Source: Streptomyces diastaticus subsp. diastaticus
Lineage (GTDB): Bacteria; Actinomycetota; Actinomycetes; Streptomycetales; Streptomycetaceae
Direction: 5' to 3'
Length of the DNA stretch: 64,000 bases
NCBI RefSeq assembly: GCF_011170125.1
Contig: NZ_BLLN01000002.1
Coordinates: 715,501 to 779,500, forward strand
Positions 47,456 through 55,633 of this stretch are shown here, piece after piece. Under the pieces are notes generated by a model. The model saw nothing but the letters and a program-made list of their open reading frames with translations. It had not been told where the DNA came from and searched no databases. Both the position numbers and the translations under genes were made by a program. Each line of letters begins with the position of its first letter. The stretch's first letter is position 1.

Positions 47456-48215
47456 GCAGGGGAACCGCCGTCCGCCACAATTCCTCGGCATGTTCGCTGA
47501 ACCGCTCGAACATGCCCTTCTCCCCCTGCCTGCGGAGATGCAACAGCGGCGAGTCGTGGCCGACGAGCCGGGCGAGGTGCGGGGTGACCAGGGCCTCGCG
47601 GTCGAAGCGGAAGACGGAGAGGCTCACGTGGTTGGTGGCGTCCTCGGGCGCGCTGAACCGGGTCTCCAGTCCGTCCAGCTTCCCCAGCCGGTCGAGGTTC
47701 TCCAAGGTGATGCGGATGCGCGTCGAGACGGAGAGAGCCACGTCCTCCACCACCTCCCGCTGCCGGGTCACCTGCCCTTCCGGGTCGCCCAGGAGGAACC
47801 GCACCCGGCAGCCCTCGGCCGCCTTCCGCCGCAGGGTGTCCGCGAAGGCGGGGACCTGCGTCCAGAGGAAGTAGTTGGTGTACCCGGCGAAGAACAGCTC
47901 CTCGTCGGCCGAGTCGATCAGGTCCGCCCACACGGTCGACGGGCACGCCGACCGGTACGGGTAGCTCTGGACGAGTTCACGGTCGTGGCCGCTCTTGATG
48001 CGGTCCTTGACTGCCTGCGGCCAGATCATGTCCTCATCCACTCCCAACGCCCGACAGGCGTCATCGCGGTTCCTTGCGTGGGGCCTCAGCCCGGAGTCTG
48101 CCAGCCACCGTTCCACGGTCTTGCTGGTGACCCCGATGCGCAGGGCGAGTTGGCGCGGGCTGAGTCCAGCATCCGCGATAGCCGAGCGCAGGGCAGAGTT
48201 CAAGGCATCTCCCAC
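47445..48215 (-). CDS. HTH regulator with PLD-like/DUF5919-type domain
   Basis: About 256 residues. N-terminal helix-turn-helix (about 10-55; GLSPRQLALRIGVTSKTVERW, RNRDDACRALGVDED) followed by a phospholipase-D-like fold (DSADEELFFAGYTNYF, RFLLGDPEG, FRFDREALVTPHLARLVGHDSP) that lacks an obvious catalytic HKD pair. GTG at 48215 is chosen because the ATG at 48311 would overlap the divergent gene. Often linked to defence or stress islands; role here unknown. Confidence 0.72.
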   Translation of the reverse strand: MGDALNSALRSAIADAGLSPRQLALRIGVTSKTVERWLADSGLRPHARNRDDACRALGVDEDMIWPQAVKDRIKSGHDRELVQSYPYRSACPSTVWADLIDSADEELFFAGYTNYFLWTQVPAFADTLRRKAAEGCRVRFLLGDPEGQVTRQREVVEDVALSVSTRIRITLENLDRLGKLDGLETRFSAPEDATNHVSLSVFRFDREALVTPHLARLVGHDSPLLHLRRQGEKGMFERFSEHAEELWRTAVPLPTR

Positions 48216-48309
48216 GGACGTTTGGGCCTTCTCCGACCGTAGCGAGAAGAGGCCCAGACGTCCCCGTTTCGCTGTCGATACGTCCTTGAGGGGCCGCGAC
48301 GATGCCGCC

Positions 48310-48507
48310 ATGAGCGAACCTACGAGGTACCAGACCGGCCCTGTGGAACTCCCTCTCCGTCTCGACCCGGAACCCACCCCGGTCGACGGCTGCCCCTACT
48401 GCACCGAGCTGGCCCGTGTGCGGAGCTGGGCGCGGGCCGGTGGGGACATGACGACCGTCAGTGACTGCAACGTGTTCCTGCGGCGGCATCCCGAGGGGCA
48501 TCGGTGA
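48310..48507 (+). CDS. Small CxxC protein
   Basis: 65 residues with CPYC (possible metal or redox site) and a further Cys in SDCNVFLRRHPEGHR. ATG start; stop overlaps the next gene (GTGA). Divergent from the HTH/PLD gene. It is a conserved Streptomyces hypothetical; I see no established function. Confidence 0.65.
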   Translation: MSEPTRYQTGPVELPLRLDPEPTPVDGCPYCTELARVRSWARAGGDMTTVSDCNVFLRRHPEGHR

Positions 48508-48734
48508 GTCGGCGGGCGGTGTTCCGGTTCGTGAGGCACACGATGCGGCGGGTGGAGGGGGTGGCGCCGGTGTGTGAGGTGTTCTGCGCGGAGCCTGGGT
48601 GCGGGGAGAGGTCCGGTGCCGGGGCGGAGGCCGGAGTGGTGGAGGAGTGGGCGTTGCGGCATGCCGGGCGGACGGGGCACGGGGAGTACCGGCGGGTGTT
48701 CACGGATCGGGCGCGGGTGACGCGGGAGGGGTGA
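48504..48734 (+). CDS. DUF7848-type small protein
   Basis: 76 residues, GTG start coupled to the preceding gene. Pattern C-x4-C-x4-C (CEVFCAEPGCG) followed by VEEWALRHAGRTGHGEYRR, with two His, suggests a small zinc-binding fold. Found with HTH regulators in Streptomyces. Function unknown. Confidence 0.68.
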   Translation: MSRRAVFRFVRHTMRRVEGVAPVCEVFCAEPGCGERSGAGAEAGVVEEWALRHAGRTGHGEYRRVFTDRARVTREG

Positions 48735-48826
48735 ACGGGCCGTTCCCGGGGCCCGGAACTGTGTCACCCCCGTGAACGCATGGCCGGGATGCGCCCCCCG
48801 CCCTCGGCGGATGGCACCCTTGGCGT

Positions 48827-50680
48827 ATGAGTAAGCGTGCACGTGTCCGCGCCCCTGAACTGGTGGGAAAGGGTGGCTGGCTCAATACGGGTGGCGATGA
48901 GCTGAGTCTCCAGGGTCTTCGGGGGAAGATCGTGATCGCCGATTTCTGGACGTTCTGCTGTGTGAACTGTCTGCATGTTCTCGACGAGCTCCGTGAGCTG
49001 GAGGAGCGGCACCGGGACACCGTGGTGATCGTGGGGGTGCACTCGCCGAAGTTCGTGCACGAGGCGGAGCATCAGGCCGTGGTGGACGCGGTGGAGCGGT
49101 ACGGGGTGGAGCACCCGGTGCTGGACGATCCGGAGCTGGTGACCTGGAAGCAGTACGCGGTGCGGGCCTGGCCGACGCTGGTGGTGATCGACCCCGAGGG
49201 GTACGTGGTCGCGCAGCACGCCGGTGAGGGGCACGCGCACGCCATCGAGAAGCTGGTCGAGGAGCTGGAGGCGGAGCACGGGGCGAAGGGGACGCTGCGG
49301 CGCGGCGACGGGCCGTACGTGCCGCCGGAGCCGGTGGCGGGGGCGCTGCGGTTCCCTGGGCGCGCCGTGCTGCTGCCCTCGGGGAACTTCCTGGTCAGCG
49401 ACACGACTCGGCACCAGCTGGTGGAGCTGGCGGAGGACGGGGAGAGCGTCGTCCGGCGGATCGGCGGCGAGGGCGAGCGCGGGCTGGCCGACGGCGGCCC
49501 GGCCGAGGCGCGGTTCAGCGAGCCGCAGGGCCTCGCGCTGACCCCGGAGGGCGACGCGGTGATCGTCGCGGACACCGTCAACCACGCGCTGCGCCGGGTC
49601 GAGCTGGCGAGCGGCGTGGTGTCGACGCCGGCCGGGACCGGGCGGCAGTGGTGGCAGGGGTCGCCGACCTCGGGACCGGCGCGCGAGGTGGACCTCTCCT
49701 CGCCGTGGGACGTGGCCTGGTTCGGCGGCAGGGTGTGGATCGCCATGGCGGGGACGCACCAGCTGTGGACGTACGACCCCCAGGCCGGGACGGTCGCCGT
49801 GGCGGCCGGGACCACCAACGAGGGGCTGGTCGACGGGCCCGGGGCCGAGGCGTGGTTCGCGCAGCCCTCGGGGCTGGCCGCCGACGGGGACGAGCGGCTG
49901 TGGGTGGCCGACTCGGAGACCTCGGCGCTGCGCTGGGTCGACCCGGAGGGCACCGTGCACACGGCGGTCGGCACCGGACTCTTCGACTTCGGGCACCGGG
50001 ACGGCGACGCCGCGCAGGCCCTGTTCCAGCACCCGCTGGCGGTGACGGTGCTGCCCGACGGCTCGGTCGCGGTCAGCGACACGTACAACCACGCGCTGCG
50101 GCGCTACGACCCGGCCTCCGGCGAGGTGAGCACCCTCGCGACGGATCTGCGGGAGCCCTCGGGCGCGGTGCTGGCGGGCGAGGAGATCGTGGTGGTCGAG
50201 TCGGCGCGGCATCGGCTGACGCGGCTGCGGCTGCCCGAGGAGGCGGTCCGCGTCGAGGGGGTCGCGCACCGCACGCAGCGGGCCGCCACCGAGATCGCGC
50301 CGGGCAGGCTCCGGCTGGACGTGGTCTTCCAGGCGCCGGCCGGGCAGAAGCTGGACACGCGCTACGGGCCCTCGACCCGGCTGCTGGTCTCCGCGACCCC
50401 GCCCGAGCTGCTGCTCGACGGGGACGGCGCGGGCACGGACCTGTTCCGCGAGCTGCCGCTCAACCCGGAGATCGGTGAGGGCGTGCTGCACGTGTCGGCG
50501 ATGGCCGCCTCCTGCGACGACGACCCGTCCAACGAGTACCCGGCGTGCCACGTCCACCAGCAGGACTGGGGTGTCCCGGTGCGCGTCGTGGCCCCGGGCG
50601 AGGGGGACGGCGGGTCCGGCGGTACGGACCGGCTCGCGCTCGTCCTCGCGGGGATGGACGAGGACGCGGCCGGTTCCTGA
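48827..50680 (+). CDS. Thioredoxin-domain protein with NHL beta-propeller (NHLRC2-like)
   Basis: 617 residues. N-terminal thioredoxin/TlpA-like domain (about 1-150) with WTFCCVNCLH, active CxxC at Cys45-Val-Asn-Cys48, and cis-Pro in RAWPTLVV. A six-bladed NHL propeller (about 165-480; repeats of ADTVNHALRRV and DTYNHALRRYD kind) and a C-terminal beta domain follow. No signal peptide, so cytoplasmic. Same order as animal NHLRC2. Redox partner unknown. Confidence 0.9.
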   Translation: MSKRARVRAPELVGKGGWLNTGGDELSLQGLRGKIVIADFWTFCCVNCLHVLDELRELEERHRDTVVIVGVHSPKFVHEAEHQAVVDAVERYGVEHPVLDDPELVTWKQYAVRAWPTLVVIDPEGYVVAQHAGEGHAHAIEKLVEELEAEHGAKGTLRRGDGPYVPPEPVAGALRFPGRAVLLPSGNFLVSDTTRHQLVELAEDGESVVRRIGGEGERGLADGGPAEARFSEPQGLALTPEGDAVIVADTVNHALRRVELASGVVSTPAGTGRQWWQGSPTSGPAREVDLSSPWDVAWFGGRVWIAMAGTHQLWTYDPQAGTVAVAAGTTNEGLVDGPGAEAWFAQPSGLAADGDERLWVADSETSALRWVDPEGTVHTAVGTGLFDFGHRDGDAAQALFQHPLAVTVLPDGSVAVSDTYNHALRRYDPASGEVSTLATDLREPSGAVLAGEEIVVVESARHRLTRLRLPEEAVRVEGVAHRTQRAATEIAPGRLRLDVVFQAPAGQKLDTRYGPSTRLLVSATPPELLLDGDGAGTDLFRELPLNPEIGEGVLHVSAMAASCDDDPSNEYPACHVHQQDWGVPVRVVAPGEGDGGSGGTDRLALVLAGMDEDAAGS

Positions 50681-50701
50681 CCGCCGTCCGCCGGGCCGTT
50701 C

Positions 50702-50932
50702 TCAGAGGAGGCGGTCGTCGCGGGGGCGGTCGCCTTCGACGACCGGCGGTGCCTGCGTCATGAGCAGGCGCCGGCGCCGGGCGATGCTGGTGAACGCGAC
50801 GGTGCCGATCACGCCGACGAGCATGAGGATCGCCCCGACCAGGGTGAGATTGACCCCCTCCAGCTCCCAGTCGGTCGCGAAGGTGAGAATCGCTCCCACG
50901 GCGATGAGGATGATGCATCCGCCGAGGCCCAT
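50702..50932 (-). CDS. DUF6458 two-helix membrane protein
   Basis: 76 residues from the ATG at 50932, which has an AGGAGG site; the longer frame upstream is not credible. Two membrane helices (GGCIILIAVGAILTFATDW and VGAILMLVGVIGTVAF) and a basic, disordered C-terminus. A widespread actinobacterial small membrane protein of unknown function. Confidence 0.82.
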   Translation of the reverse strand: MGLGGCIILIAVGAILTFATDWELEGVNLTLVGAILMLVGVIGTVAFTSIARRRRLLMTQAPPVVEGDRPRDDRLL

Positions 50933-51075
50933 GGCTGTCGCCTCCTGTAGGTGGACGGCGGAGTTCCCCTCCCGGTTGGAGAGGCGGCTGCCGCGCGTCC
51001 TGTCGTAAGCCTGTGCACGGGGCGCGTACCCCCGCGTCCGCCCGGCAAGCGGCAGGGAGCGTGGTGGAGATGCGA

Positions 51076-51121
51076 AAGGCGGTGCCGGCCGGGCCTGTTG
51101 AGGCCCGGCCGGCACCGCCTT
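51076..51121 (-). terminator. Terminator of the M18 aminopeptidase gene
   Basis: Perfect 20-pair stem (51076-51095 with 51102-51121) around a six-base loop, 33 bases past the aminopeptidase stop. Confidence 0.85.
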
Positions 51122-51154
51122 ACGTGTGGGCGGCCCCGGCGTGGGCCGGCCCGG

Positions 51155-52444
51155 TCAGCCCTCCAGGAAGGCCGTCAGGGCGTTGGCCAGCAGGAACGGG
51201 TCGTCGGCCCCGCACAGCTCGCGGGCGCTGTGCATGGAGAGGATGGCGACGCCGATGTCGACCGTCTTGATGCCGTGGCGGGCCGCGGTGATCGGGCCGA
51301 TCGTGGTGCCACAGGGCATCGCGTTGTTGGAGACGAAGTTCTGGAACGGGACCCCGGCCTTCTCGCACGCCTCGGCGAAGATGGCGCGGCCCGAACCGTC
51401 GGTGGCGTAGCGCATGTTGACGTTGACCTTGAGGATGGGTCCGCCGTTGGCGCGCGGGTGGTGGGTCGGGTCGTGCCGCTCCGGGTAGTTCGGGTGGACG
51501 GCGTGGCCGGTGTCCGAGGAGAGGCAGACGGTCCCGGCGAGGGCACGGGCGCGGTCCTCGGGGGAGCCGCCCCGGGCGTGGACCGAGCGCTCCAGGACCG
51601 AACCGAGGAGCGGGCCGTCGGCGCCGGTGTCCGACTGCGAGCCGTTCTCCTCGTGGTCGAAGGCGGCCAGGACCGGGATGTGCGGCAGGTCCGCGGTGGC
51701 GGCTGCGGCCGCGAGCGCGGCGGCGCCCGCGTGCACGGAGAGGAGGTTGTCCATCCGGGGACCGGCGACCAGTTCGCGGTCGCGGCCCAGGTAGGCGGGT
51801 GCCTCCACCGGGTGCGGCATGAGGTCCCAGCCGGCCACCTCGGCGGCGTCGACCCCGGCCTCCTCCGCGACGAAGGCGATGAGGTCGCCCTCCTGCACGT
51901 CCCCGAGGCCCCAGATCGGCTGCATGTGCTTCTGCCGGTCCAGCTTCAGGCCGTCGTTGGCGCTCCGGTCCAGGTGGATGGCGAGCTGGGGGACGCGCAG
52001 CAGCGGCCGGTCGATGTTGACCAGGACGTCGCGGCCGTCCTTGAGCGTGATCCGCCCGGCGAGGCCGAGGTCCCGGTCCAGCCAGGTGTTGAGCAGAGTG
52101 CCGCCGTAGAGCTCCACGGCGACCTGCCGCCAGCCCGCCGCGCCGGTGTCCGGCAGCGGCTTGACCCGCAGGTTCGGGGAGTCGGTGTGCGCGCCGACGA
52201 TCCGGAAGGGGGTGTGGGGCTCGGCACCCTCCGGGACGTACCAGGCGATGAGGGCGCCGCCCCGCAGAACGTATTTTCCGCCGGTGGTCCCGTCCCAGGC
52301 GTCGGTCTCCTCGACCTTGCGGAAACCGGCCTTCTCCAGCCGCTCGGCCGCGTTGGCCACCGCGTGGTACGGGGACGGGCTCGCCGCCAGGTAGGTGAGG
52401 AGGTCGTCGGTGTGGCCGCGGTCGAAGCGGGCGGGTCTGCTCAT
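51155..52444 (-). CDS. apeB: M18-family aspartyl aminopeptidase
   Basis: 429 residues; cytoplasmic dinuclear-zinc peptidase that removes N-terminal acidic residues from peptides. Metal and catalytic motifs are visible: GAHTDSPNLR, the GPRMDNLLS Asp, AFDHEENGSQSDTGA (catalytic Glu pair), SSDTGHAVHPNY and the C-terminal ILSMHSARE His. ATG start. Single gene with its own terminator. Confidence 0.93.
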   Translation of the reverse strand: MSRPARFDRGHTDDLLTYLAASPSPYHAVANAAERLEKAGFRKVEETDAWDGTTGGKYVLRGGALIAWYVPEGAEPHTPFRIVGAHTDSPNLRVKPLPDTGAAGWRQVAVELYGGTLLNTWLDRDLGLAGRITLKDGRDVLVNIDRPLLRVPQLAIHLDRSANDGLKLDRQKHMQPIWGLGDVQEGDLIAFVAEEAGVDAAEVAGWDLMPHPVEAPAYLGRDRELVAGPRMDNLLSVHAGAAALAAAAATADLPHIPVLAAFDHEENGSQSDTGADGPLLGSVLERSVHARGGSPEDRARALAGTVCLSSDTGHAVHPNYPERHDPTHHPRANGGPILKVNVNMRYATDGSGRAIFAEACEKAGVPFQNFVSNNAMPCGTTIGPITAARHGIKTVDIGVAILSMHSARELCGADDPFLLANALTAFLEG

Positions 52445-52557
52445 ACGCCCAGCCTAACCAGGCGTCTCCTCCTACGGGCCGGGGGCGGCGGAGACCAGGC
52501 GATTCCCGGGGGAAGGCTCCGCCCGGGGTGGAAAGGGGCCTCTGCCGCCAGCCGGAT

Positions 52558-52571
52558 GTTTCACGTGAAAC
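52558..52571. promoter_or_regulatory. parS site (cluster 3, perfect)
   Basis: GTTTCACGTGAAAC, about 115 bases upstream of the aminopeptidase start. Confidence 0.95.
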
Positions 52572-52629
52572 CTCGCGCCCGGGGCAAGCCGAGCCTGCTC
52601 CCGGTGCCACTCAAGGTCCCCGTCGTCTG

Positions 52630-52643
52630 GTTCCACGTGAAAC
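52630..52643. promoter_or_regulatory. parS site (cluster 3, one mismatch)
   Basis: GTTCCACGTGAAAC, 72 bases from the first site of the cluster. Confidence 0.88.
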
Positions 52644-52718
52644 ATCAGCCCTTTCCGCCCCGGCTCTCCGACGCCGGTTTCCCGGCGCCGGCTCTCTTGC
52701 GCCGGCGTCCAGCGCCCG

Positions 52719-52732
52719 GTTCCACGTGAAAC
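52719..52732. promoter_or_regulatory. parS site (cluster 3, one mismatch)
   Basis: GTTCCACGTGAAAC, the same variant as at 52630 and 27829, 89 bases further on. Confidence 0.88.
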
Positions 52733-52980
52733 ACCTGTACGGCGCCTGAGCCCTCACCCGCCCGCCCCGCCTCACGGGCGGACCAGGCCCTGCCCCCGTG
52801 CGGCGACTGCGCACGCGATCCCCGCTGTACACCCTCGCGCCCGGGCGTTGTCAGTGCCCCGTGCCACCATCGCGGCAGGCGCGTGGGGCCGGGCAGGTCG
52901 GGGGTCCGGCCCGGGCCCACGCGCTGTCGGCCCGCCGCCGGAGGCGGACCGGCGGTGACCGCCGACCGAGGGGGGACCAG

Positions 52981-53649
52981 GTGACCTCGCAGACCTACCG
53001 TTCCGCGTACACCGCCCGTGAGCCCGGTGGCCTCCGGGCTCTGCCCGAGGGTTCACGAAGCCGGGCGCCCCTCGTCCGGCGCAGCTCCGGGCCGGAGCGC
53101 TCCGCTGCGGACTCCGCTCCCGTGCTGCCGCGCCAGGCGGGGCCACCCGGCCCCGCCTGCCCGGCCTGCGGAGCACCCGGCGCGCGGTGGCACGGCCCGC
53201 TGGCGCTGCCACTCTGCCCCAGTTGCACGGGGGCGGCCTCTCCGGCACCGGCCGGTGATCCCGTGCGGCTGGGCGATCTCCTGCCGGTGATGACCGCGAC
53301 CCTGGTCCGCGCCGAGCACGGCCAGCCGCTCCCCGAACGGGCTGAGGCGGTGCCCTCGCCCGGCGCGGGGAAGCCGATGACCTGCCGTTACTGCCTCGCG
53401 CCCGGCCGCTGGCACACCACGGTCGGCGGTGCCTGGATACCGATGGAGCCCGACCCCTTCCCCGCGTACCGGGTCCCGGCGCGTCACCGGTGGCGGATCG
53501 CGCCGGACGGGACGGCGCTGCCACTCGGCCGGGCGGTCCCGGCGGACACCTGTCGGGTCAGCCACTTCTCGGTCTGCCCGGCCCGCCCGGCCCCGCTGGA
53601 GTCCCCCGAGTTGCTGGCGCGCCGGCGCTCCCACGGCGGGCGGGGCTGA
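52981..53649 (+). CDS. DUF6083-domain protein with zinc-ribbon
   Basis: 222 residues from GTG 52981 behind GAGGGGGGACC. A zinc-ribbon-like element (CPACG ... CPSC, about 60-82), a second CRYC motif and the C-terminal DUF6083 domain (WRIAPDGTALPLGRAVPADTC, HFSVCPARP). Streptomyces-specific family of unknown function, usually in regulatory or phage-like neighbourhoods. Confidence 0.72.
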   Translation: MTSQTYRSAYTAREPGGLRALPEGSRSRAPLVRRSSGPERSAADSAPVLPRQAGPPGPACPACGAPGARWHGPLALPLCPSCTGAASPAPAGDPVRLGDLLPVMTATLVRAEHGQPLPERAEAVPSPGAGKPMTCRYCLAPGRWHTTVGGAWIPMEPDPFPAYRVPARHRWRIAPDGTALPLGRAVPADTCRVSHFSVCPARPAPLESPELLARRRSHGGRG

Positions 53650-53716
53650 GGGGGCCTCCCACGGGGTCCGCCCTCGCGCGGGGTCTCCGCGCGGAGCCCG
53701 GGACGGGACGGGCGAG

Positions 53717-53744
53717 GCCGCCTCCCTCCCCGAGCGGAGGCGGC
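53717..53744. terminator. Hairpin between convergent genes
   Basis: Nine-pair stem GCCGCCTCC / GGAGGCGGC with a ten-base loop, between the DUF6083 gene and the oxidoreductase. Confidence 0.6.
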
Positions 53745-53757
53745 GGGGTGTCGGTCG

Positions 53758-54735
53758 TCAGGGGACCAGGACGACCTTCCCGGTGGTCCGGCGGGCCGCC
53801 ATCTCCGCGTGGGCGTGGGCCGCTTCGCTGAGGGCGAAGCTCTGGTAGCCGGCCTCCAGGCGGCCGGCCGCTCCCGCCTCCAGGGCACGGGCGCGGGAGA
53901 GCCGGGGGTCGGCGTCCTGGGCGACCCACCGTTCGATGGCGGGGACGACCGTCACCGAGCGGGCGGCCGCCTCCTGCGGGTCGGGGGCGAACCAGCTGCC
54001 GGAGGAGGCGCCGATGGTGACCAGACGACCGCCGTCGGCGAGCAGCCCGTACGCCTCGGCGGCCTTCTCTCCGCCGACGCCGTCGAGGACGGCGGTGACG
54101 GGCCGGTCGGTGCCGAAGCGGGCGCGGACGGCCTCGCTCCAGCCCGGCCGGTCGTAGTCGACGGCGAGGTCGGCGCCGAGCGCACGCACCGTCCCGGTCT
54201 TGGCGGTGCCGCCGGCCGCGCCGATCACGGTGCCGCCGAGCGCACGGACGTGAGGGACGGCGAGGCGGCCGATCCCCCCGGCGGCCGAGAGGACCAGCAG
54301 CACGTCCTCGGGGACCGGGGCGACCTGGTCGAGGAAGTCGAGCGTGATGGCGCCGGTGCCGATGAGGGTGACGGCGGCCTCGTGGCCGAGGGCGTCCGGC
54401 AGTTCGTGCAGTGCGGAGACGGGGGCGGTGACGAGCGAGGCGTAGCCGCCCGGGCTCGGGGACCGGGTGACCACGCGTCGCCCGAGCCACGCGTCGCCCA
54501 CGCCCTCGCCCACCGCGTCGACCGTGCCCGCCGTCTCGCTGCCCATGATCGCGGGCAGCCCCGGGGCGGGCGGCAGCCCTTCCGCGCCGCCGGCCCGCAG
54601 CCGGCCCTCGATGAAGTGGACACCGCACGCCCGGACGGCGATCCGGACCTCTCCCGGACCCGGGACGGGGTCGGGCACCTCCTCGTACCGGAGTACCTCG
54701 GGGCCGCCGTACGCGCGTATGACCACTGCCCTCAT
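53758..54735 (-). CDS. Zinc-free quinone oxidoreductase-like enzyme (MDR family)
   Basis: 325 residues from the ATG at 54735; the frame extends upstream without conserved sequence. GroES-like domain with VRACGVHFIEGRLRAGG and PAIMGSETAGTV, Rossmann domain with LVLSAAGGIGRLAVPHVRALG. No zinc ligands. Distant paralogue of the enzyme at 27992. Convergent to the DUF6083 gene; substrate unknown. Confidence 0.86.
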   Translation of the reverse strand: MRAVVIRAYGGPEVLRYEEVPDPVPGPGEVRIAVRACGVHFIEGRLRAGGAEGLPPAPGLPAIMGSETAGTVDAVGEGVGDAWLGRRVVTRSPSPGGYASLVTAPVSALHELPDALGHEAAVTLIGTGAITLDFLDQVAPVPEDVLLVLSAAGGIGRLAVPHVRALGGTVIGAAGGTAKTGTVRALGADLAVDYDRPGWSEAVRARFGTDRPVTAVLDGVGGEKAAEAYGLLADGGRLVTIGASSGSWFAPDPQEAAARSVTVVPAIERWVAQDADPRLSRARALEAGAAGRLEAGYQSFALSEAAHAHAEMAARRTTGKVVLVP

Positions 54736-54962
54736 CGTCCGTCTCCTCCGTGCGTGGTGTCGGTCGCCCGGCCCGGCGGACGGCCGGCCGGCGGTCCCGG
54801 CCGCACCTGTGGCGGCGCGGCCGTTCGCCACCCTGCGGCCTCAAGCGGACTTCAGGTCAAGAACCGCGGGACCGGCGCGGTGGCGAGGCGTGGGCGATGC
54901 CCGGGCGCGAGTGAGGGACAGGGCGGCACGGGGCGGGGGCGGCGGGCGGATACCGTCCTCCC

Positions 54963-55490
54963 ATGCCGCAGCTGATCGAACCCTCCCCCGCCCTGCACGC
55001 CTCCTGGCTGGCCGCCCGCGCCGAGTGGGAGGCGCTGGGGACCGAGGACGGGGCCGGGCGGCACCTCGTACCGGAGCAGGGCCTGGACACGGCGGAGGGG
55101 TTCCGTCTGTGGACCGAGGCGTTGCGGGAGCAGGAGACGAACCCGGTCGGCGGGTACGTACCGGCCACCCACCGGTGGATCGTCGAGGACGGCGTCTTCC
55201 TCGGCGCCATCGACCTGCGCCACCGGCTCAACGGCTTCCTCCTGGAGGCGGGCGGCCACATCGGCTACTCCGTCCGCCCCTCGGCACGCGGCCGGTCCGT
55301 CGCCACCTGGGCGCTCGGCGAGATGCTGAAGGAGGCCAGGGCGCGCGGCATCGACCAGGTCCTGATCACCTGCGACGAGGACAACGAGGCGTCGGCGCGG
55401 GTCGCCGAGCACCAGGGCGCGGTGCTGGAGGACGTGCGGGACACGGTGCTCGGCCGCAAGTGCCGCTTCTGGATCGCCCTCGACGACTGA
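54963..55490 (+). CDS. GNAT-family N-acetyltransferase
   Basis: 175 residues. Acetyl-CoA-binding motif A is IGYSVRPSARGRSVATWAL; motif B region DNEASARVAEHQGAVLED. Short divergent region with the oxidoreductase. Resembles small-molecule or RimJ-like acetyltransferases; acceptor unknown. Confidence 0.85.
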   Translation: MPQLIEPSPALHASWLAARAEWEALGTEDGAGRHLVPEQGLDTAEGFRLWTEALREQETNPVGGYVPATHRWIVEDGVFLGAIDLRHRLNGFLLEAGGHIGYSVRPSARGRSVATWALGEMLKEARARGIDQVLITCDEDNEASARVAEHQGAVLEDVRDTVLGRKCRFWIALDD

Positions 55491-55533
55491 GCGGCGCCCG
55501 AGCACGTCCGGGCCGGCGGGCCACCGACGCCGA

Positions 55534-55561
55534 AGGCCCGCCCCCCGGAGGGAGCGGGCCT
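55534..55561. terminator. Hairpin between convergent genes
   Basis: Eight-pair stem AGGCCCGC / GCGGGCCT between the acetyltransferase and acyl-CoA dehydrogenase genes. Confidence 0.6.
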
Positions 55562-55633
55562 GTACCCGGTACTGCTGCGGCCACGGCACCGCCACGGACC
55601 GCGAGGACCGTCAGGCGGCGCCGGCCGGGGCGA

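Larger units (their letters stand above)
52445..52980. other. Intergenic region carrying parS cluster 3
   Basis: About 535 bases between divergent genes. It contains three parS-type sites (listed separately) spaced over 175 bases and probable promoters of both neighbours. No gene supported. Confidence 0.7.
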
